Assembly: GCA_030998225.1 (NCBI GenBank)
Contig: JAPYXD010000459.1
Coordinates: forward strand, 2,852,001-2,916,000
Direction: 5' to 3'
Length of the DNA stretch: 64,000 nt
Source of the DNA: Diplolepis rosae
Taxonomy: Eukaryota > Arthropoda > Insecta > Hymenoptera > Diplolepididae
Shown here: positions 1-12,165 of the stretch, piece after piece
How positions within the stretch are numbered: the stretch's first letter is position 1
How the letters are laid out: every line of letters begins with the position of its first letter
Program-made: the position numbers and the translations under genes
Notes under the pieces: model-generated
Told to the model about the DNA's origin: nothing
Seen by the model: the letters and a program-made list of their open reading frames with translations, nothing else
The model's database searches: none

Positions 1-1690
1 TGAGACTACATACACGTTTGCCCTGTCATAGTATTCACACCTGAATGCCTTATATTTATAATCTAGTTCAATAAAATGCCTCTTATGATGCCAACTTTAA
101 AAGGGACACTAAAAAAAGCGAAGCGGTGTTGCCACTTCAACTACCGCGCGAGTCAACTGCACAAAATGTTTTGTTCTGATTAGCTATGTACCGATAAAAC
201 CTCCTTAAAACCAAAGCCAATAAAGAGACAGAATTTTTGAATTCACTAAGTCACATTTAAGTCAACTATTACACAAATAATACAAGACTTCAAGAAAATT
301 GACAAATTGGAGGTTTACGTAGCGATTCGAAGACAACTTTTTTTTCAGCGCTTTTCAGAGATACGCTTATATTTATAACATGGTTTTTGGGTGGGCATTA
401 CTCCCTCTAAGTGGCTTACGGCCAATCATATTGCTGACGTCACACAATTTTATGCCTGTTCGACGAATAGTGTAAAAGGTCACATGGCTCCTCCTATCGA
501 TTTTACGACGCATTTAGACTTAGGTGATGAGTGACATTATAAACATCGAAAGTCCAAAGGTTGACATTACCTAAAACACACACAACCAGCTGGGAAGCGT
601 ACGTGCGATTGCCAGCAGAATATTTTCTGTTCCTCGCTTCAACCAGTCCCAAATCTCGACGCACTTCATAGTCTACAGTTCTGTTATTTATAAATCTTCC
701 TTTTCATCTCACTTGACCTGACATTTTTTTAACTGTTAACAATAACATTTGAAATCCAGCTATTCAAACGCATATCACAGTTAGGATTAAATTGCAGTGT
801 TGCACGATCTACGAGTTCTTCTAAGCCAGTAGCGCACTACAATTTTCACCATGCGAGCCCATGAAATTTTTTCAAAACACCATAGCTCGACGGCGCCCCA
901 CGGGACTCTACTATTTGTACGGGGATGGGAATTACATTCAACCTTAACTGGCGTGCCTTTCCACATGTCGACGCGGCCGCTATACTCGTCTCTCTGAAGC
1001 CTACGAGTAATACTCATTTTCGGGGCTTTGGAAGGCCTATTGATCAATTGAACCGGTACTGGACATTTTCTGAGAAGCTCTACCTATTTTGGCGAGTCGT
1101 CCGGTCTGCTCGGGAGGACATATTCTGTTGGAGGCTGCTCCTGAATCATAGTATGAAGCGTGGTTTTGATCACGTGCTCAGTCAATTTTGGCGCCAACTT
1201 ACCTGCAAAGGTCATCTTTATTTACATCGGGGTGAATTCTGGGTGGTCTCGCCTGTATTAACGGTCTGTCTGTAATCTGACATAATTTTGCTAGCGCTGC
1301 CTGCTTTCCACTCTGAATCTCCTATTTTCCTCCTTTTCTTTTTCTTTCCTTCCTCTCTTTTCCTTATCCATGCTCATCTTCCTTATCTGGTTGCCTTCTT
1401 TTACACCTAAATTCTGGGTCCTTTCCCTCAGCTGTTTACAGTAGGCCTTCATTTCTGTTTATCTATTTTTCTTTTCCTTGCTTTGGTAATTACTATATGT
1501 GCTTCTTGCCTCACCTCTCGGCTGCGACTTACATGCATTTATATTTTTACGGGTTTCCCTTTACTACTCCTGCGGGTGGAGGTCATTGCGGGTGTTAGTG
1601 GTCTGCCTATCCGGGCTGATCGTTCCGACTCGACGATCTGCTATTGTTATTGTTCGCTGCGCTGTTTCTGAAATCTCTTACTGATCGCCA
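1..1690. other. No recognisable gene; repeat remnants
   Basis: I see no coding region with recognisable motifs here. The stretch near 150-215 resembles 52890-52965: both contain a gattagcta-gtaccga core followed by a cctta motif. It is therefore probably a decayed transposon end shared with the THAP-type element near 51-53 kb. Open frames at 787-1047 (minus), 925-1275 and 1483-1684 (plus) are short, overlap one another and have no family features. Confidence 0.5.
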
Positions 1691-2495
1691 TGTCACAGCC
1701 GGATGGCTTTCATCCCCGGACGGGTGAGGGGATCACTTCGCGACGAGGTGCATTCCGTGGCCGCGAGTAGGGTTATCTTCCACAGAGGGAAGCTGGATGC
1801 CCTGGGGACGCGGTTGAGAGGGTCGGCAGCCAATACCGTGGGGTTCGGGACGCAGCTCAGGTCTTTCATATCCAACTTTTTTGGTCCAGGGAGGTGGATC
1901 TCTCAGACCAGTTGTTTCATGATTCAGTCGTTGCTCCTTCTATTGTGTTTATGGAGAGCACCATTCCTGGGAGGAACTTAGGTAAATATAACTTCATCGC
2001 GCTTGCGGACCTTATAGATGAGGTAATTGCGGGGGAGTGAGTGATTCGTCGAAACGGTCAGAATCAGTGCAAAATTATTTGCGATGCCAGAGAGGACGCG
2101 AACCCGCTAATCCTCTCTGTGGATCTTAAATTGGCAGGATATAAATTGTTTATTCCGTCCTCCCTCCTTAGGAAAAAGTCTTCACCAGGGATGAGGAGCC
2201 GGGATACTCTCTGAAAGAGATCATGGACCGATTGGATCGGAGATCTAAGGACATCATCACTTCGGCACGGCGTAGGACCAACAAAGACGGTTCCCTTGCG
2301 GATACGATTGAGTTCACCTTGGCTACTCAGGAGATACCCCGTTTTGTTTTCGTGAAGGGCTTTGAGTGCGAGCTGAATCCTGTCATCCCCGCTCCACGAA
2401 GTTGCTATAATTGCCAGCGATTTAGGCATGTTGCGGACCAGTGTCGTTCATCCAGAGCCACCTGTGAATATTGCTCAGGGCACCACCGTACATAA
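1691..2495 (+). pseudogene. Non-LTR retrotransposon ORF1 (gag-like) remnant with zinc knuckles
   Basis: This is a degraded ORF1 of a Jockey/I/R1-type non-LTR retrotransposon. The frame can be followed from the ATG near 1690 through stops near 1770 and 2038 and a frameshift near 2174, into the open frame 2223-2495. The last part carries a CCHC knuckle (CYNC, then His, then Cys of VADQC) followed at once by a second CEYC-GHH half-knuckle. That is the usual tandem nucleic-acid-binding tail of these ORF1 proteins. No ORF2 follows; the sequence passes into a short AAG microsatellite. The family assignment rests on the knuckle arrangement and general resemblance to the ORF1 remnant at 46.1-46.8 kb. 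Confidence 0.65.
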
Positions 2496-2537
2496 AGCAT
2501 AGTTATGGCTATTTGCAGAACTGCAAGCTGCCACAAA

Positions 2538-2559
2538 CAAGAAGAAGAAGAAGAAGAAG
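2538..2559 (+). repeat. (AAG)n microsatellite
   Basis: About seven AAG units lie directly downstream of the non-LTR ORF1 remnant. They may be the simple-repeat tail of that retrotransposon, as in some I-like elements, or an unrelated microsatellite. Confidence 0.85.
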
Positions 2560-2734
2560 CTTGGACGCCTGTCAACATAACGACAGCACCACATTAAAGA
2601 ATTTGTGTTTTCACCATAAATTTATTTTCGATTGAAGATATCAGTTTTCAAGCCAAATTCTCTACATTTGCGGGCAGTTTTGATTTTCTGCTTTCATTCG
2701 AAGAAAAGTGCGAATGAGCCTTATCGAATGCTCT

Positions 2735-2985
2735 CAAGTACTGCTGCTCTTAGTGAAAGAACGTGTCGTGAGTGGTTACTTGCTGAAGACTCGTACCAAA
2801 CGCAAGAAGAATTGGCAGAATCATTGGAATCATGGGAATGATTCAGGAGCAAGGAAATTGGGTTCCCTACGAGTTGAAACTGAGAGATGTTGTACGGCGT
2901 TTCTTTTCTTGTGAACAGCTGCTTTAAAGACAGAATCGGAAGGGATTTTTCCATCGCATTGTGACCTTGCTGAAATGTCAGAATC
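2735..2985 (+). pseudogene. Mariner transposase fragment (HTH and linker)
   Basis: This piece of a mariner transposase is spread over two frames. Reading through them gives the second helix-turn-helix region (QTQEELAESL), then the linker with WVPYEL-type residues (frameshifted at about 2835-2900) and the stretch leading to the HRIVT motif. In intact mariners that motif lies just before the first catalytic Asp. The catalytic core is missing and no inverted terminal repeats were found, so this is a dead internal fragment. It differs from the mariner copies at 4.2-6.2 kb. Confidence 0.6.
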
Positions 2986-2989
2986 TTCG

Positions 2990-4250
2990 GTAAATTAAAA
3001 GAATTCTGCTTCTTTTTTCTATTTCGACAAATGTCATTAGCAAAAAAATATATAACAGAAACGATACAGCTTACCAATTGCTGATTTCTTATCCTACCAG
3101 TTGACAGGGCAAGGGCGGAGAAAGAAAGCTGCCTTCACTGACGCATTCAACTGGGCCTTGAAATTGTTCGTTTCGTGACTAACCTTGGTCACTCTAGTTC
3201 TTTCTTCATTTTACCAACGGCATGCAGTTGTAACTTTGCACACGTGCACGCACCAGAACTATTCTTCAATTCCTTGCTCTATCCATTTTATGAAAATCAA
3301 AAGATGGATGGCTTATAACCGGAAAGAAATCAGTATTTGAGATTCGACGACAGGATTATTTCTCAGAAATTTTGATTCTTCAACCCCAGGCTCTGAACGC
3401 GCAGTTAACACTCGCGGCTAATCGGCCTCCGACGCACTCAAAATATTATTTTAGCGCAAAGCGTAATGGTAAAAATATAAATTTTCTCGTTTCGTACTAC
3501 ATTTGCTCCGAACCTTGGACGAGCAAAAGAAAATAACCGTATTTTGCTCTCTAGAGTTCTTAACCGAACTAAGAAGCTCGTCAGACTCCGATTTTGATTT
3601 CAAATTGATTTACATCGTAAGCTCGTATCACTGTCATCCAGGCGGGTAATAGTGATGACAGAATTATTTCTAAGTGGCATGATTTCTGTGGAAAGGAATT
3701 TTTGCTGAGCGTAACTTACCTCTGGCGTCTTTTCCCGCAAGGGCTGGAACATTCAATCGCCTTAGATGTCTCCTCTATACCTATCTTCACTCAACGGTTC
3801 AACCCACGCGCGTGCATGTATTTTCGTTCTCATTTTCTTCTTCCTTCTTTCTCCGCTATTTGTCCCATCGATCTGTTCTTATCGTTCTCTCGCGTTCTCC
3901 TATTCTATTGCTTTCCATATAAATTTAAAATTTCCATGCTTGCCTCATTTCTTAACTTTCATTCATTCCTTGTACATTTTTTTCGTTCACTCTTTCATTT
4001 GCGCATATGGACAGAAGTCACGTCAATTTTAGCACACTTTTATATACATATATGTAAGCACTAAATACCTTGATATTTGCATAATCAAAAGCATCCATAT
4101 GTGCATACATACACAAACATACACACATAAACATATATGTTAACGTAATTATAAATAATTTTCGTGCCTATAAATGATCTCCCCTTTCCCGAATTTCCCG
4201 AACTTCTAATAAATCTCGCATTGTAGTATAATACTCACAATAATTTATTC
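2990..4250. other. No recognisable gene
   Basis: This stretch is AT-rich, with a pyrimidine-rich segment (3800-3990) and a short TATATACATATATG-type simple repeat near 4040-4140. The overlapping frames at 3702-4064 and 3766-4032 are low-complexity F/L/S-rich translations of the pyrimidine tract and are not believable genes. Confidence 0.55.
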
Positions 4251-4254
4251 ATAA

Positions 4255-4748
4255 TTATTCGAAATACATCTCTTTTGATGAAATACAGTCATTAGAACGA
4301 TCATACAGCTTTTGAGAACAACGATGATTCTCCTCCTTTGTGATGGTCTTCAATACCTCCATCGAAACCTTCTGGATCTCCGAAATCGTATCAAATCTGA
4401 ATCCTTTTAACCGCATTTCGAGTTCAGGGAACAAAAAATAGCCACACGGTGACAAATCTAGTGAGTACGCAGGATGATCAAGGACTTGGACCGATTTTGA
4501 TGCCAGAAAATTGCGCACGGCGATGCACTTGTGAGCCGGAGCATTGTCGTGGAGGAGCGACGAGCTGCCTTGCGCTTTGTATTGAGGTCGAACCCCACGA
4601 ATTCTGGCAAGCAAACATTAGACTTTTGCAGGCGCACTTTTCTTGGTGGTGAGACTTCTGGGCTTTTCCAAACTGTATTCTGTCGCTTTGTAAGTGGTTC
4701 GTATTGAAAATACCATGTTTCTTAACCAGCCACCTCTTGAACCACTCA
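4255..4748 (-). pseudogene. Mariner A transposase, 3' part (interrupted element)
   Basis: This is the C-terminal half of a mariner transposase on the minus strand. The open part at 4255-4614 shows the second catalytic block (HDNAPAH) and a third block ending LSPCGYFLF. The third catalytic Asp of the usual D-L-x-P-x-D-Y pattern is therefore replaced by Cys, which predicts a dead enzyme. Upstream in the minus direction the frame is shifted, and at 4748 the gene is cut by an inserted second mariner. Its N-terminus resumes at 6045. The middle of the gene is missing, so mariner A had an internal deletion or lost sequence at the insertion point. Confidence 0.75.
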
Positions 4749-4750
4749 TA

Positions 4751-6042
4751 ACACGTGGATCAATAAGTCCCGGGATTACTAGGAAAAAAACATTGTTTTG
4801 GCACAACTCTGCTTTTTTCATCAACATAGCCTCCTTCAAAAGCAACACAATCAGTCCAGCGCTTCTCTAACATTTCAATACCTTTCTTGTGGAACGATTT
4901 GTCTTTAGCCTCGAAATAAGCGTTCATTTCGGTGATGACTTCCTCGTTGGAGTAGAATCTCTTTCCTTAGAGAATTTTTTTGAGGTCTGCAAACAGGTAG
5001 TAGTCGCTGGGGGCCAGATCCGGTGAATATGATGGGTGCGGAAGCAATTCGAAGCCCAATTCATTCAACTTCGCCATGGTAGCGAGCGACTTGTGACACG
5101 GCGCATTGTCTTGGTGAAAGAGCACTTTTTTCTTCTTCATTTGGAGCCGTTTCTCACCGATTTCATTCTTCAAACGCATCAATTGGCCAACGTAACGTTC
5201 ACTATTGATCGTCTTACCTTTTTCAAGGTAGCAGATGAACAAAACTCCATGAGCATCCCAAAATACTGAGGCCATAACCTTACCCGCCCACATTTGCGTT
5301 TTTGGCTGCTTTGGACGCTTCTCACCGACTACAGTCCACTCGGATGACGACCGCTTTGACTTCGGAGTGTAGTGATGGATTCAGGTTTCGTCCATTGTCA
5401 CATACCAACGCAAAAAATTCGGTTTATTTCGGCGAAACAACTCCAAACAGCGCTCGGAATCAACGACACGTTGTCGTTTTTGATCCACCGTGAGCAACCG
5501 TGGCACCCACTTTGACAACAGCTTCCTCATAGACAAATGTCCATGCAAAATAGCGTACACTCTGCCGTATGATATCTTTAAGGTGTCAGCTATCTCACGC
5601 AATTTTAATTTACGGTTTTCGAAAACGATTGAATGGACGTTTTTTGATGGTTTCTGGTGTAACTACCTCCTTTGGGCGTCCGCAGCGTTCAGCATCTTCA
5701 GTGTCTGTACGACCACGTTTAAACTCAGCATGCCACCGACAAATGATTATTTTTGATGGAGCAGAGTCCCCGTAGCACTTTTCAAGCCATGGCCGAGCTT
5801 GCACTGTATTCTTTTTCATCAAAAAGCAATGGTAAATCAACAAATGAAATTGTTTCGAATCCATTGTTTGAGAATATCAAGACTAGCGTCACTTTAATCA
5901 CTGTAGCTCGTGGACCAAACATCAGAATGCCATGAAATTTTGACAGGTATCTTTTGAAGGTTGGTACTCATGAAAAATCATTCAGCACTTTTGTTGGCAA
6001 TGCCATCTATGTGTCAGTCCTGGGACTTATTGATCCACGTGT
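4751..6042 (-). mobile_element. Mariner B, complete element with TIRs, inserted in mariner A
   Basis: This is a full-length 1,292-bp Tc1/mariner element. The left end starts ACACGTGGATCAATAAGTCC and the right end is its inverse with few mismatches. Both ends abut a TA (4749-4750 and 6043-6044), the standard mariner target duplication. It carries one transposase gene on the minus strand (4815-5864), broken by mutations. The flanks on both sides belong to another mariner, so this is a nested insertion. Confidence 0.85.
4815..5864 (-). pseudogene. Mariner B transposase, DD34D, disrupted
   Basis: This cut-and-paste transposase of the mariner family (mellifera-like by sequence style) starts at the ATG at 5864. 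The open pieces are 5610-5864 (N-terminal HTH, GRPKE AT-hook-like link), 5381-5602 (second HTH, WVPRLL, TMDET with the first catalytic Asp), 4967-5293 (HQDNAPCH with the second Asp, then SPDLAPSD) and a C-terminal tail to about 4815. There are exactly 34 residues between the second and third Asp, giving DD34D. The breaks are a frameshift near 5605, a TGA replacing the Trp after TMDET near 5380, and a TAG after KKIL at 4967. All three catalytic acids remain, but the gene is inactive as it stands. Confidence 0.85.
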
Positions 6043-6044
6043 TA

Positions 6045-6170
6045 AGCTGTTCTTCGTGACAGCACTTGATCCACATGAGCTTTTCGCAACATTTCAAGCG
6101 TTTCATTAACGTCTTGCCCGATTTTACACAAAACTTGATGCTTGGCCTCTGCTCCATCGCGATTTCTCGA
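6045..6170 (-). pseudogene. Mariner A transposase, 5' end
   Basis: Read on the minus strand, this piece gives the typical mariner N-terminus: a Met-Glu-Gln start near 6158, IKFC and a GKT-x(2)-K pattern of the first helix-turn-helix. It breaks exactly at the TA where mariner B is inserted. With 4255-4748 it forms the outer, older element of the nest. No convincing outer TIR was located, because the sequence to 6250 is degenerate. Confidence 0.6.
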
Positions 6171-7300
6171 TGAACCTCAAGTAGATACTGTCACTTTTTC
6201 GACTCTGGTAACACAACCACGAGTGGAAACTCAATGAAACTTACAGGACTGATAAAATAGGGTTCTGCGAAGATAATGTGGCAATTGTGACATAAATAGC
6301 ATTGACAATATAGTTTTCGTGACAGAATTTTGGGAAGTATTGGGACACATTGTGTAAAGGAGATATAGTGTTATTTTCAAATTTTGAATTTCTTCTTAAT
6401 ACCCTTAGGTCCTTGAAGCGACCCCATTACCAACGCCTATTTTAAGATCTTCTATGGAAAGTACCTCTTTCCACCATTCATCGAATTCTAGAGCTTTAAG
6501 ACCCTTAGGATTAGCTGGCTTGGAAAGTTGGAGTCATTCTTTCTTAAGCACGGCATTGTCGATTTCCACATTTAATGTCATAGCTACTTCGCGAATATCT
6601 TCAAAACAAGAAAGCACCACGCTATAGTCTTTTTCCTCGCAAATATTTGAAGGGCCAAAATGAGTATTTTTTTGGACAATGCATCTTTGTATGGCAAGTA
6701 CTTTTGAATTGTTTCAGATGCGATTTTGTAAACTGTGTAGCAATTTGATTCGATTGACTTCGCAAGTGATTTTTATTATCATTTGCGATATAAGAGTTTG
6801 AAATTGTCAACGAGGAAACCTGTCGACAACACATCCTATCTGATATGCGACTTGTGATCCTCCGAGAATGTGGACAGAGACAAAAATTTCAAACTCGACT
6901 AATTTATCCATAATTTTGCCAAAAAGCCTGCATACAATACAAACAAATCTGCCATTATTTTCCCGATCTTTCACAATTCAGAATCTATTATCCTCGTCAC
7001 TTCATTACCAGGTAACTAATTTAGCGTTTAAGACCTCAATTTCTTTAATGTGAATAAAACTTACAGCTTGCAATGGTTGGGCCACGTTAAAAATTCTCAG
7101 CCCAAAAAACAAATGAAATCGCGAGAATGAAAATTAGTGGGGTATGGGAGTAATTAAGGAGGAGCTTTATGTAAACAACTGTTTTTTGAGAATTTTTCAT
7201 AGAAAAATGAGAAAATTGATTAAATCGGCATAAAGTACACGATAATATTGACTATACAAAGTATTTGAAAAAATTTGTTTATTGTTGAGAAAATCCTAAA
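6171..7300. other. No recognisable gene
   Basis: This is AT-rich sequence with short shadow frames only (6622-6834 minus, 6868-7053 plus). None shows a domain, repeat or signal that I can name. Confidence 0.5.
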
Positions 7301-9668
7301 TGGCGGCGCTACAGCTGCTCCACGTCAGCTCCTTCAATTTCAATGAGGATCAAACACAAGCTCTCTATAGTCGAATTGATCAGGTACCAAGGCAAGACGC
7401 ACCCCTAGCCCCCGCAAAGAAGCAAGCAACAGGAGTCGGGCGATGGAGAGGACAATGTAGGGGACACTGGAGTCAACAAAACGATCCCTAATGCAGACAA
7501 GAGCCGCTCGGGAGTCAGAAAAGACAACAGAGCCTACAAAACCTATCCTCAGAATATACTTGACCGCGAAGAATATCGCGTAAAGCTCAGTGAACAAAAC
7601 CGAAGAGGCGTCAGGAAGTCGAAGACCAAACCGATAGTTGAAGAAAGGCGCATAGACACCACACTCACCCTCGCTTGAACAGAGTCGACCGAACCATCCG
7701 TAAAAATAGGCCGGCAGTGGAGATCCCAGAGGACGTCCGGTAGACTGCGCGGAACAACAAAAAGCATCAGAAGGCTCAGGCACAGGGTGTCGATCCACAA
7801 TTAGGCTGACCTCAAAAAAGAGCTAATTCCAGGGGACATCAAAGAATCAGGCCCGGCGAGATCGATGACGTCCATCAGTCAGACCCAACACACACATGTA
7901 GGAAGCGAGCAGGCCGCACTTAGATGGAAGAAGGCGCAGCCTCTTAGTACCAACCGTCTCTCAGAGAAGCTGCACTCTAGGGATAAGCGGATTCCTCCAC
8001 CAGGAGAATTTCCTCAGAAGAAATCTGCCCGACAGGAGAGATCTGCGCAAAGATAATGGAGGATCTCCAGCCTCAGAGAGAAGCGCAGAGGTTGGGGTGG
8101 TCCGTATACAGCCCAAAGTCACCCTCAGTGCACCAAACTGCACACGATCCAAGATGCTAAGAGCCGACTTACTAGCGCACCGAAATAGGGGCGAGCCCCA
8201 CTCCAAGTAGCGCCAAACAAGATTCCTGTAGACGGTCAGGACGGGGCAGGATCAGCCCCCCCAAGAGACCCTAGCGATGACCTTGAGGATATTAGTGGCC
8301 CGGGTCACTTTGTCCGCTATGTATTTAATATGTGGGACCCAGGACCACGGCGGACCCTCGAGGAAATACACAGCTGACACTTAGGAATCGAAATGGAAAG
8401 ACCCAACCTACCAAGCTAAGGGATGAGAGAATCCATAGCCGACTCCAACAAACTCAGAGCCCGGGCAGAATCAGATCCCCTGACATAGAGAAGCAGATCA
8501 TCGGTGTACATGGCGGCAGGTACATCAGTAGGCAAGAATTTGTTCAGAAGCCTCAGATGGAGATTAAATGAGATCGGTGACAAGACACCTCCCTGAGAAA
8601 CGCCCATACTATAAACCCTCGGAGAGGAGTCTCTCGGGGAGAAGAATAGATTGCGCTCAGCAGTCAAAAATGAGATGAAGTTGATTAGCCTACCAGGGAG
8701 ACGTAGATCACGCAGATGTCTAAAATGCTCCGCAGAGAGCACGGCGTTAAAAGCCCCTTTGAGTTCAAGAGCCAGGGCGTAAGAGCTCTCACCCGATCCA
8801 AAACTGAAGAGAAAGTCGCAGACAACCGCAGCCACACAGTCAAGGGAGGAACGACCTCTTCAAAAACCATACTGATTGGGCGGAATCCAGTCACCGTGAT
8901 TCGCCAAATGCTCAACCCGTCTCTCAAAAAGCTTGCACAATGTTGATGTAAGTGAGATAGGGTGAAACATTCCAGCACCAGTCTTCGGAATGAAGACAAC
9001 CAAAGTGCTCCTCCACGACTCGGGAAACAATGAGTCGCAAAACATAAGGTTGAACACCGCGAGTAAGAGCTCCTGCGAAAGAGAGGAGAGTTCCGTAACA
9101 ACGCGATACTCAACACCGTCCAAGCCCGGGGAGGTACGTACACCACTGGAAGCGAGAGAAGAAGAAAACTCTCGGGGAGAAAATGGAACATTCATCAAAT
9201 CCGACTCATCGACGGACTCGATCCTCGGGAGATCAGATTCTCTCCCGCCTCGAGCCGGGGCTGAAGATCCCAAGAAAGCTCGTCACAGTGGGCGCGAAGG
9301 ACCGGCCAATCCAAGTTATTAATGTTGAAGCGCCTACTAGCAGAGCGAACGCGCTGCAGAGTCCTGTCGAGCGAGCAAAGGACCGCGAGATGATCAGACC
9401 CGAACGAGTCATCACCAACTTGGAACGCTACAAGATGGGAAAGAGAAGCTGACAAAAAGACCAAGTCCAGTTTGTTACGCAGCATTCCAGGACGGGCAAG
9501 AAGTGTGGGTGATGAGTCGTTCAAAGGAATAAGATCCAGATCAGAAACGAAACCAGAGATCAGTCTGCCAGCGACATTAGAACAGGGCGAGCCCAAAAGG
9601 CTAGAGAGGGCGTTGAAGTCACCACAGAGAAGAATGGTAGTACAAAACAAAACAATGCAATAATGCAA
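7300..9668 (-). pseudogene. Non-LTR retrotransposon ORF2 (endonuclease-RT-RNase H), broken
   Basis: These are remains of a Jockey/R1/I-type ORF2 read right to left. At 9195-9668 lies the C-terminal half of an APE-type endonuclease, with GDFNAL and SDHLAVL motifs. At 8860-9273 is the start of the RT (LDGVEYR, FIPKTGAG, PISLTS). At 8416-8835 are RT motifs A to C, with MYTDD as the catalytic YxDD and SQGGVLSP. At 7961-8206 is the thumb region. At 7340-7800 is an RNase H-like domain (FTDGS in one frame, then ELYAIFFAVKY and FSDSRAAL in another). The pieces lie in different frames, so several indels have occurred. RT motif A reads LELKGAF, with Glu where Asp is usual. The endonuclease N-terminus and ORF1 are missing because a foldback element begins at 9676. 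Confidence 0.8.
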
Positions 9669-9675
9669 ATTAAAT

Positions 9676-11346
9676 TCAAAGGCCGTAGCAGGATAAGCAT
9701 GGTCTGGGTGTCCCCGCTCGGATTTGATCCATATTGCTAGAATAAGTGGCTCTCATTACAAGATAAATTCATCCCAAGTATCAACTCGAAAAAACTTTTT
9801 TTACAAAAGTTATGAACGAATTTTGAAAAATCAAAAAATCTGATTTTCTCGAAAACGGATGAACCGATCTTGATAACTAAAATATATGTCATAGAGGGTA
9901 CTAAAGAGGTTCTGACAAAATTCAAGAACCCATTCCGTTTATAAAAAGGAGGTAAATTTTTTTAATGTCAATTACTTCTTTAACACCCACCATTTTTTTC
10001 TATATCATGCTCAAATTCAAAGTAACAATATATATTTTTCAGAAAAATTTCGGAGAGGTACTTCATAGTTAAAAACAATAAAAACTTCTTTGGCCCCTAC
10101 AATGTATGGAACAATTGATACCCTATGACTCATTGAGGCAATTGTTTCTATACTCGTGAAAGTTTTACGTTGATCACGTACAGTATCTCATTTATTTTTA
10201 CGTATTTGCTGCATAGTGGACGACATAGTACACTTTATATGAATGCGATGGTGTATCAACAATTATCCGCACCCTGTCTGTGGAATTGATCGTTATCAAT
10301 TTAAAAAAAACACATCTCTACATGTTCACTTTGTTTTCAATACACTTTATCCACCTATCAACAAGCTTTTTCTTTCAGTTACAAAATTCAGTTTATATAT
10401 TTCCCCATATACAGTTCTACAACTGAGAATGAAATAAAAACGCGAACCTTAGATAAGTTCATCTATTGAACATGAATCAAAACAATTGAAAATCAGGTGC
10501 TTTTTGCGAACGAACTCGTGCGACATTTCAAGCCTGCGCAGTAGTAGTCTGAGGAAGGGCAAAACGTAGGTCATGGGCACAAGCTTCGAGAAGGAGATAT
10601 ATGGGGAAATATATAAGCTGAATTTTGTGACTGAAAGAAAAAGATTGTTGACAGGTGGATAAAGTGTATTGAAAACAAGGCGATCATGTAGAGATGTTTT
10701 TTTTTTTAGATTGATAACGATCAATTCCACAGACAGGGTGCGGATAATTGTTGATACACCCTCGCATTCATATAAAGTGTACTATGTCGTACACTATGCA
10801 GCAAATACGTAAAAATAAATAAGATATTGTTCGTGATCAACGTAAAACTTTCATGAGTATAGAAAAAATTGCTTCAATGAGTCATAGGGTATCAAGTGTT
10901 CCATACAATGTAGGGGCAAAGAAGTTTTTTTTTCAACTATGAAGTACGTCTCCGAAAATTTTCGAAACAATATATATTGTCACTGAATTTGAACATGATA
11001 TAGAAAAAAATGGTGGGTGTTCTAGAAGTAATTCACATTAAAAAAATTATTCAAAAATTAAAAAAAAATTTTTAGCCCCTTATATACGGAATGGGTTCTT
11101 GAATTTTTTCCGAATCTTTTTAGTACCCTCTATAACACATATTTTAGTCATCAAGATCGGTTGAGCCATTTTCGAGAAAATTAGATTTTTTGATTTTTTA
11201 AAATTCGTTCATAACTTTGTAAAAAATTCTTTTTCGAGTTGATACTGGGGGTGAATTGTTCTTGTAATGGAAGCCACTTATCCTCGCAATATAGATCAAA
11301 TCCGAGCTGAGGCACCCAGACCATGCTTATCCAGCTACGGCCTTTG
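9676..11346. repeat. Long foldback (inverted-repeat) element
   Basis: The arm at 9676-10405 is the reverse complement of 10592-11346 with modest divergence. Outer ends are caaaggccgtag and ctacggcctttg; the arms close at tatttccccatata. The spacer of about 190 bp is unique. The frames at 10243-10437 (plus) and 10449-10730 (minus) translate alike only because they are the two arms of the palindrome. No transposase is seen. It directly abuts the 5' truncated ORF2 of the non-LTR element. It could be a foldback transposon or an inverted duplication. Confidence 0.85.
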
Positions 11347-11349
11347 AAG

Positions 11350-11430
11350 GATTTGAAATCTTTCTGTGGAGAAAGAGACGCTTTCGACTGTTCAAGCCCG
11401 GGCCTTTCAATTGCCGGTCGAACTTAGTTC
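11350..11430 (+). repeat. Dispersed repeat shared with 21205-21300
   Basis: Both places contain a ctttctgtgga block, then a purine-rich gacg block, a cccggg core and the end ttgccggtcga. At 21260 the core reads as a tRNA T-arm-like B box (ATTCGAGCCC). It may be a SINE-like or MITE fragment; the full element is not delimited. Confidence 0.5.
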
Positions 11431-11620
11431 AGTATTAGTTTACTTAGATATTGCTAATTCACAAATTGTGATAAAACATGGGATATTAATGCTCTTCTAG
11501 TCTGAGATTTTTCTAAGTATTATGTGCAAAAAAAACATTATATACTTGGTTATATTCGATTATGTTCCGCCATTTTGAATCCGTCTTTTTTCGTCATCCG
11601 CCATTTTGCTATTAATTATA

Positions 11621-12165
11621 CCAGGTGTACAAATAAGTTCCCGTCGTTTTTTTACCAAAAATTGGGCATTTATTATTAAACGATGTGAAATTTCTTGTTG
11701 AATCACTCCTAATGTACGTGCAAGTTCTTGAGTTTGGCACGAATTTTGATCCAATAATGCTTCTAATTACTCGTCTTCGTATACTTTCGGCCTTCCGCTA
11801 CGTTTTTAGTATTCGATGTCAAATTCACCGTTCATAAACTTTGAACCCACTAACGACAACTTCTTTTACTTAAGGCGGTCTCACCATATGTTTCTACAAG
11901 CATTCGATGCGCCTCAGCTGCAGATTTTCAAATTGAAGTACTAAATCAAAAGTTCCCGCAAATGACGCTTATTCGTCTAAAAAATCGACATTTTCGCACA
12001 CAAAAGAATATATTATACTGATAAAAGTTCACTAATATTTCAAGGTTATGTTGTTGACAGATGTCCAAACTTACAACAGTGACGTTTTACATCTGTCAAT
12101 TTCAATCAAAACTTACTGGTGGCGCCAACTTTTGTCAAACGGCGGAAACTCATTTGTACACCTGA
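11621..12165 (-). mobile_element. Internally deleted mariner with transposase remnant
   Basis: The left end is CCAGGTGTACAAATAAGTTC, next to a TA at 11619-11620. The right end at about 12137-12165 is its inverse (GAAACTCATTTGTACACCTG). These are Mos1-like mariner termini. On the minus strand the interior encodes the link KRSGRPK and the second helix-turn-helix (ALLDQNSCQTQELARTLG near 11700-11770), then degenerates. At about 545 bp the element is too short to encode a complete transposase. The right target site reads TC instead of TA, which fits decay after insertion. Confidence 0.7.

Noticed and set aside
3702..4064. 120-codon ORF rich in Phe/Leu/Ser
   Set aside because: Translation of a pyrimidine-rich tract with two overlapping frames of the same kind; no gene evidence.
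10243..10730. Homologous proteins on opposite strands in the foldback
   Set aside because: They are the two arms of one palindrome read in opposite directions; no start context or domain supports a gene.
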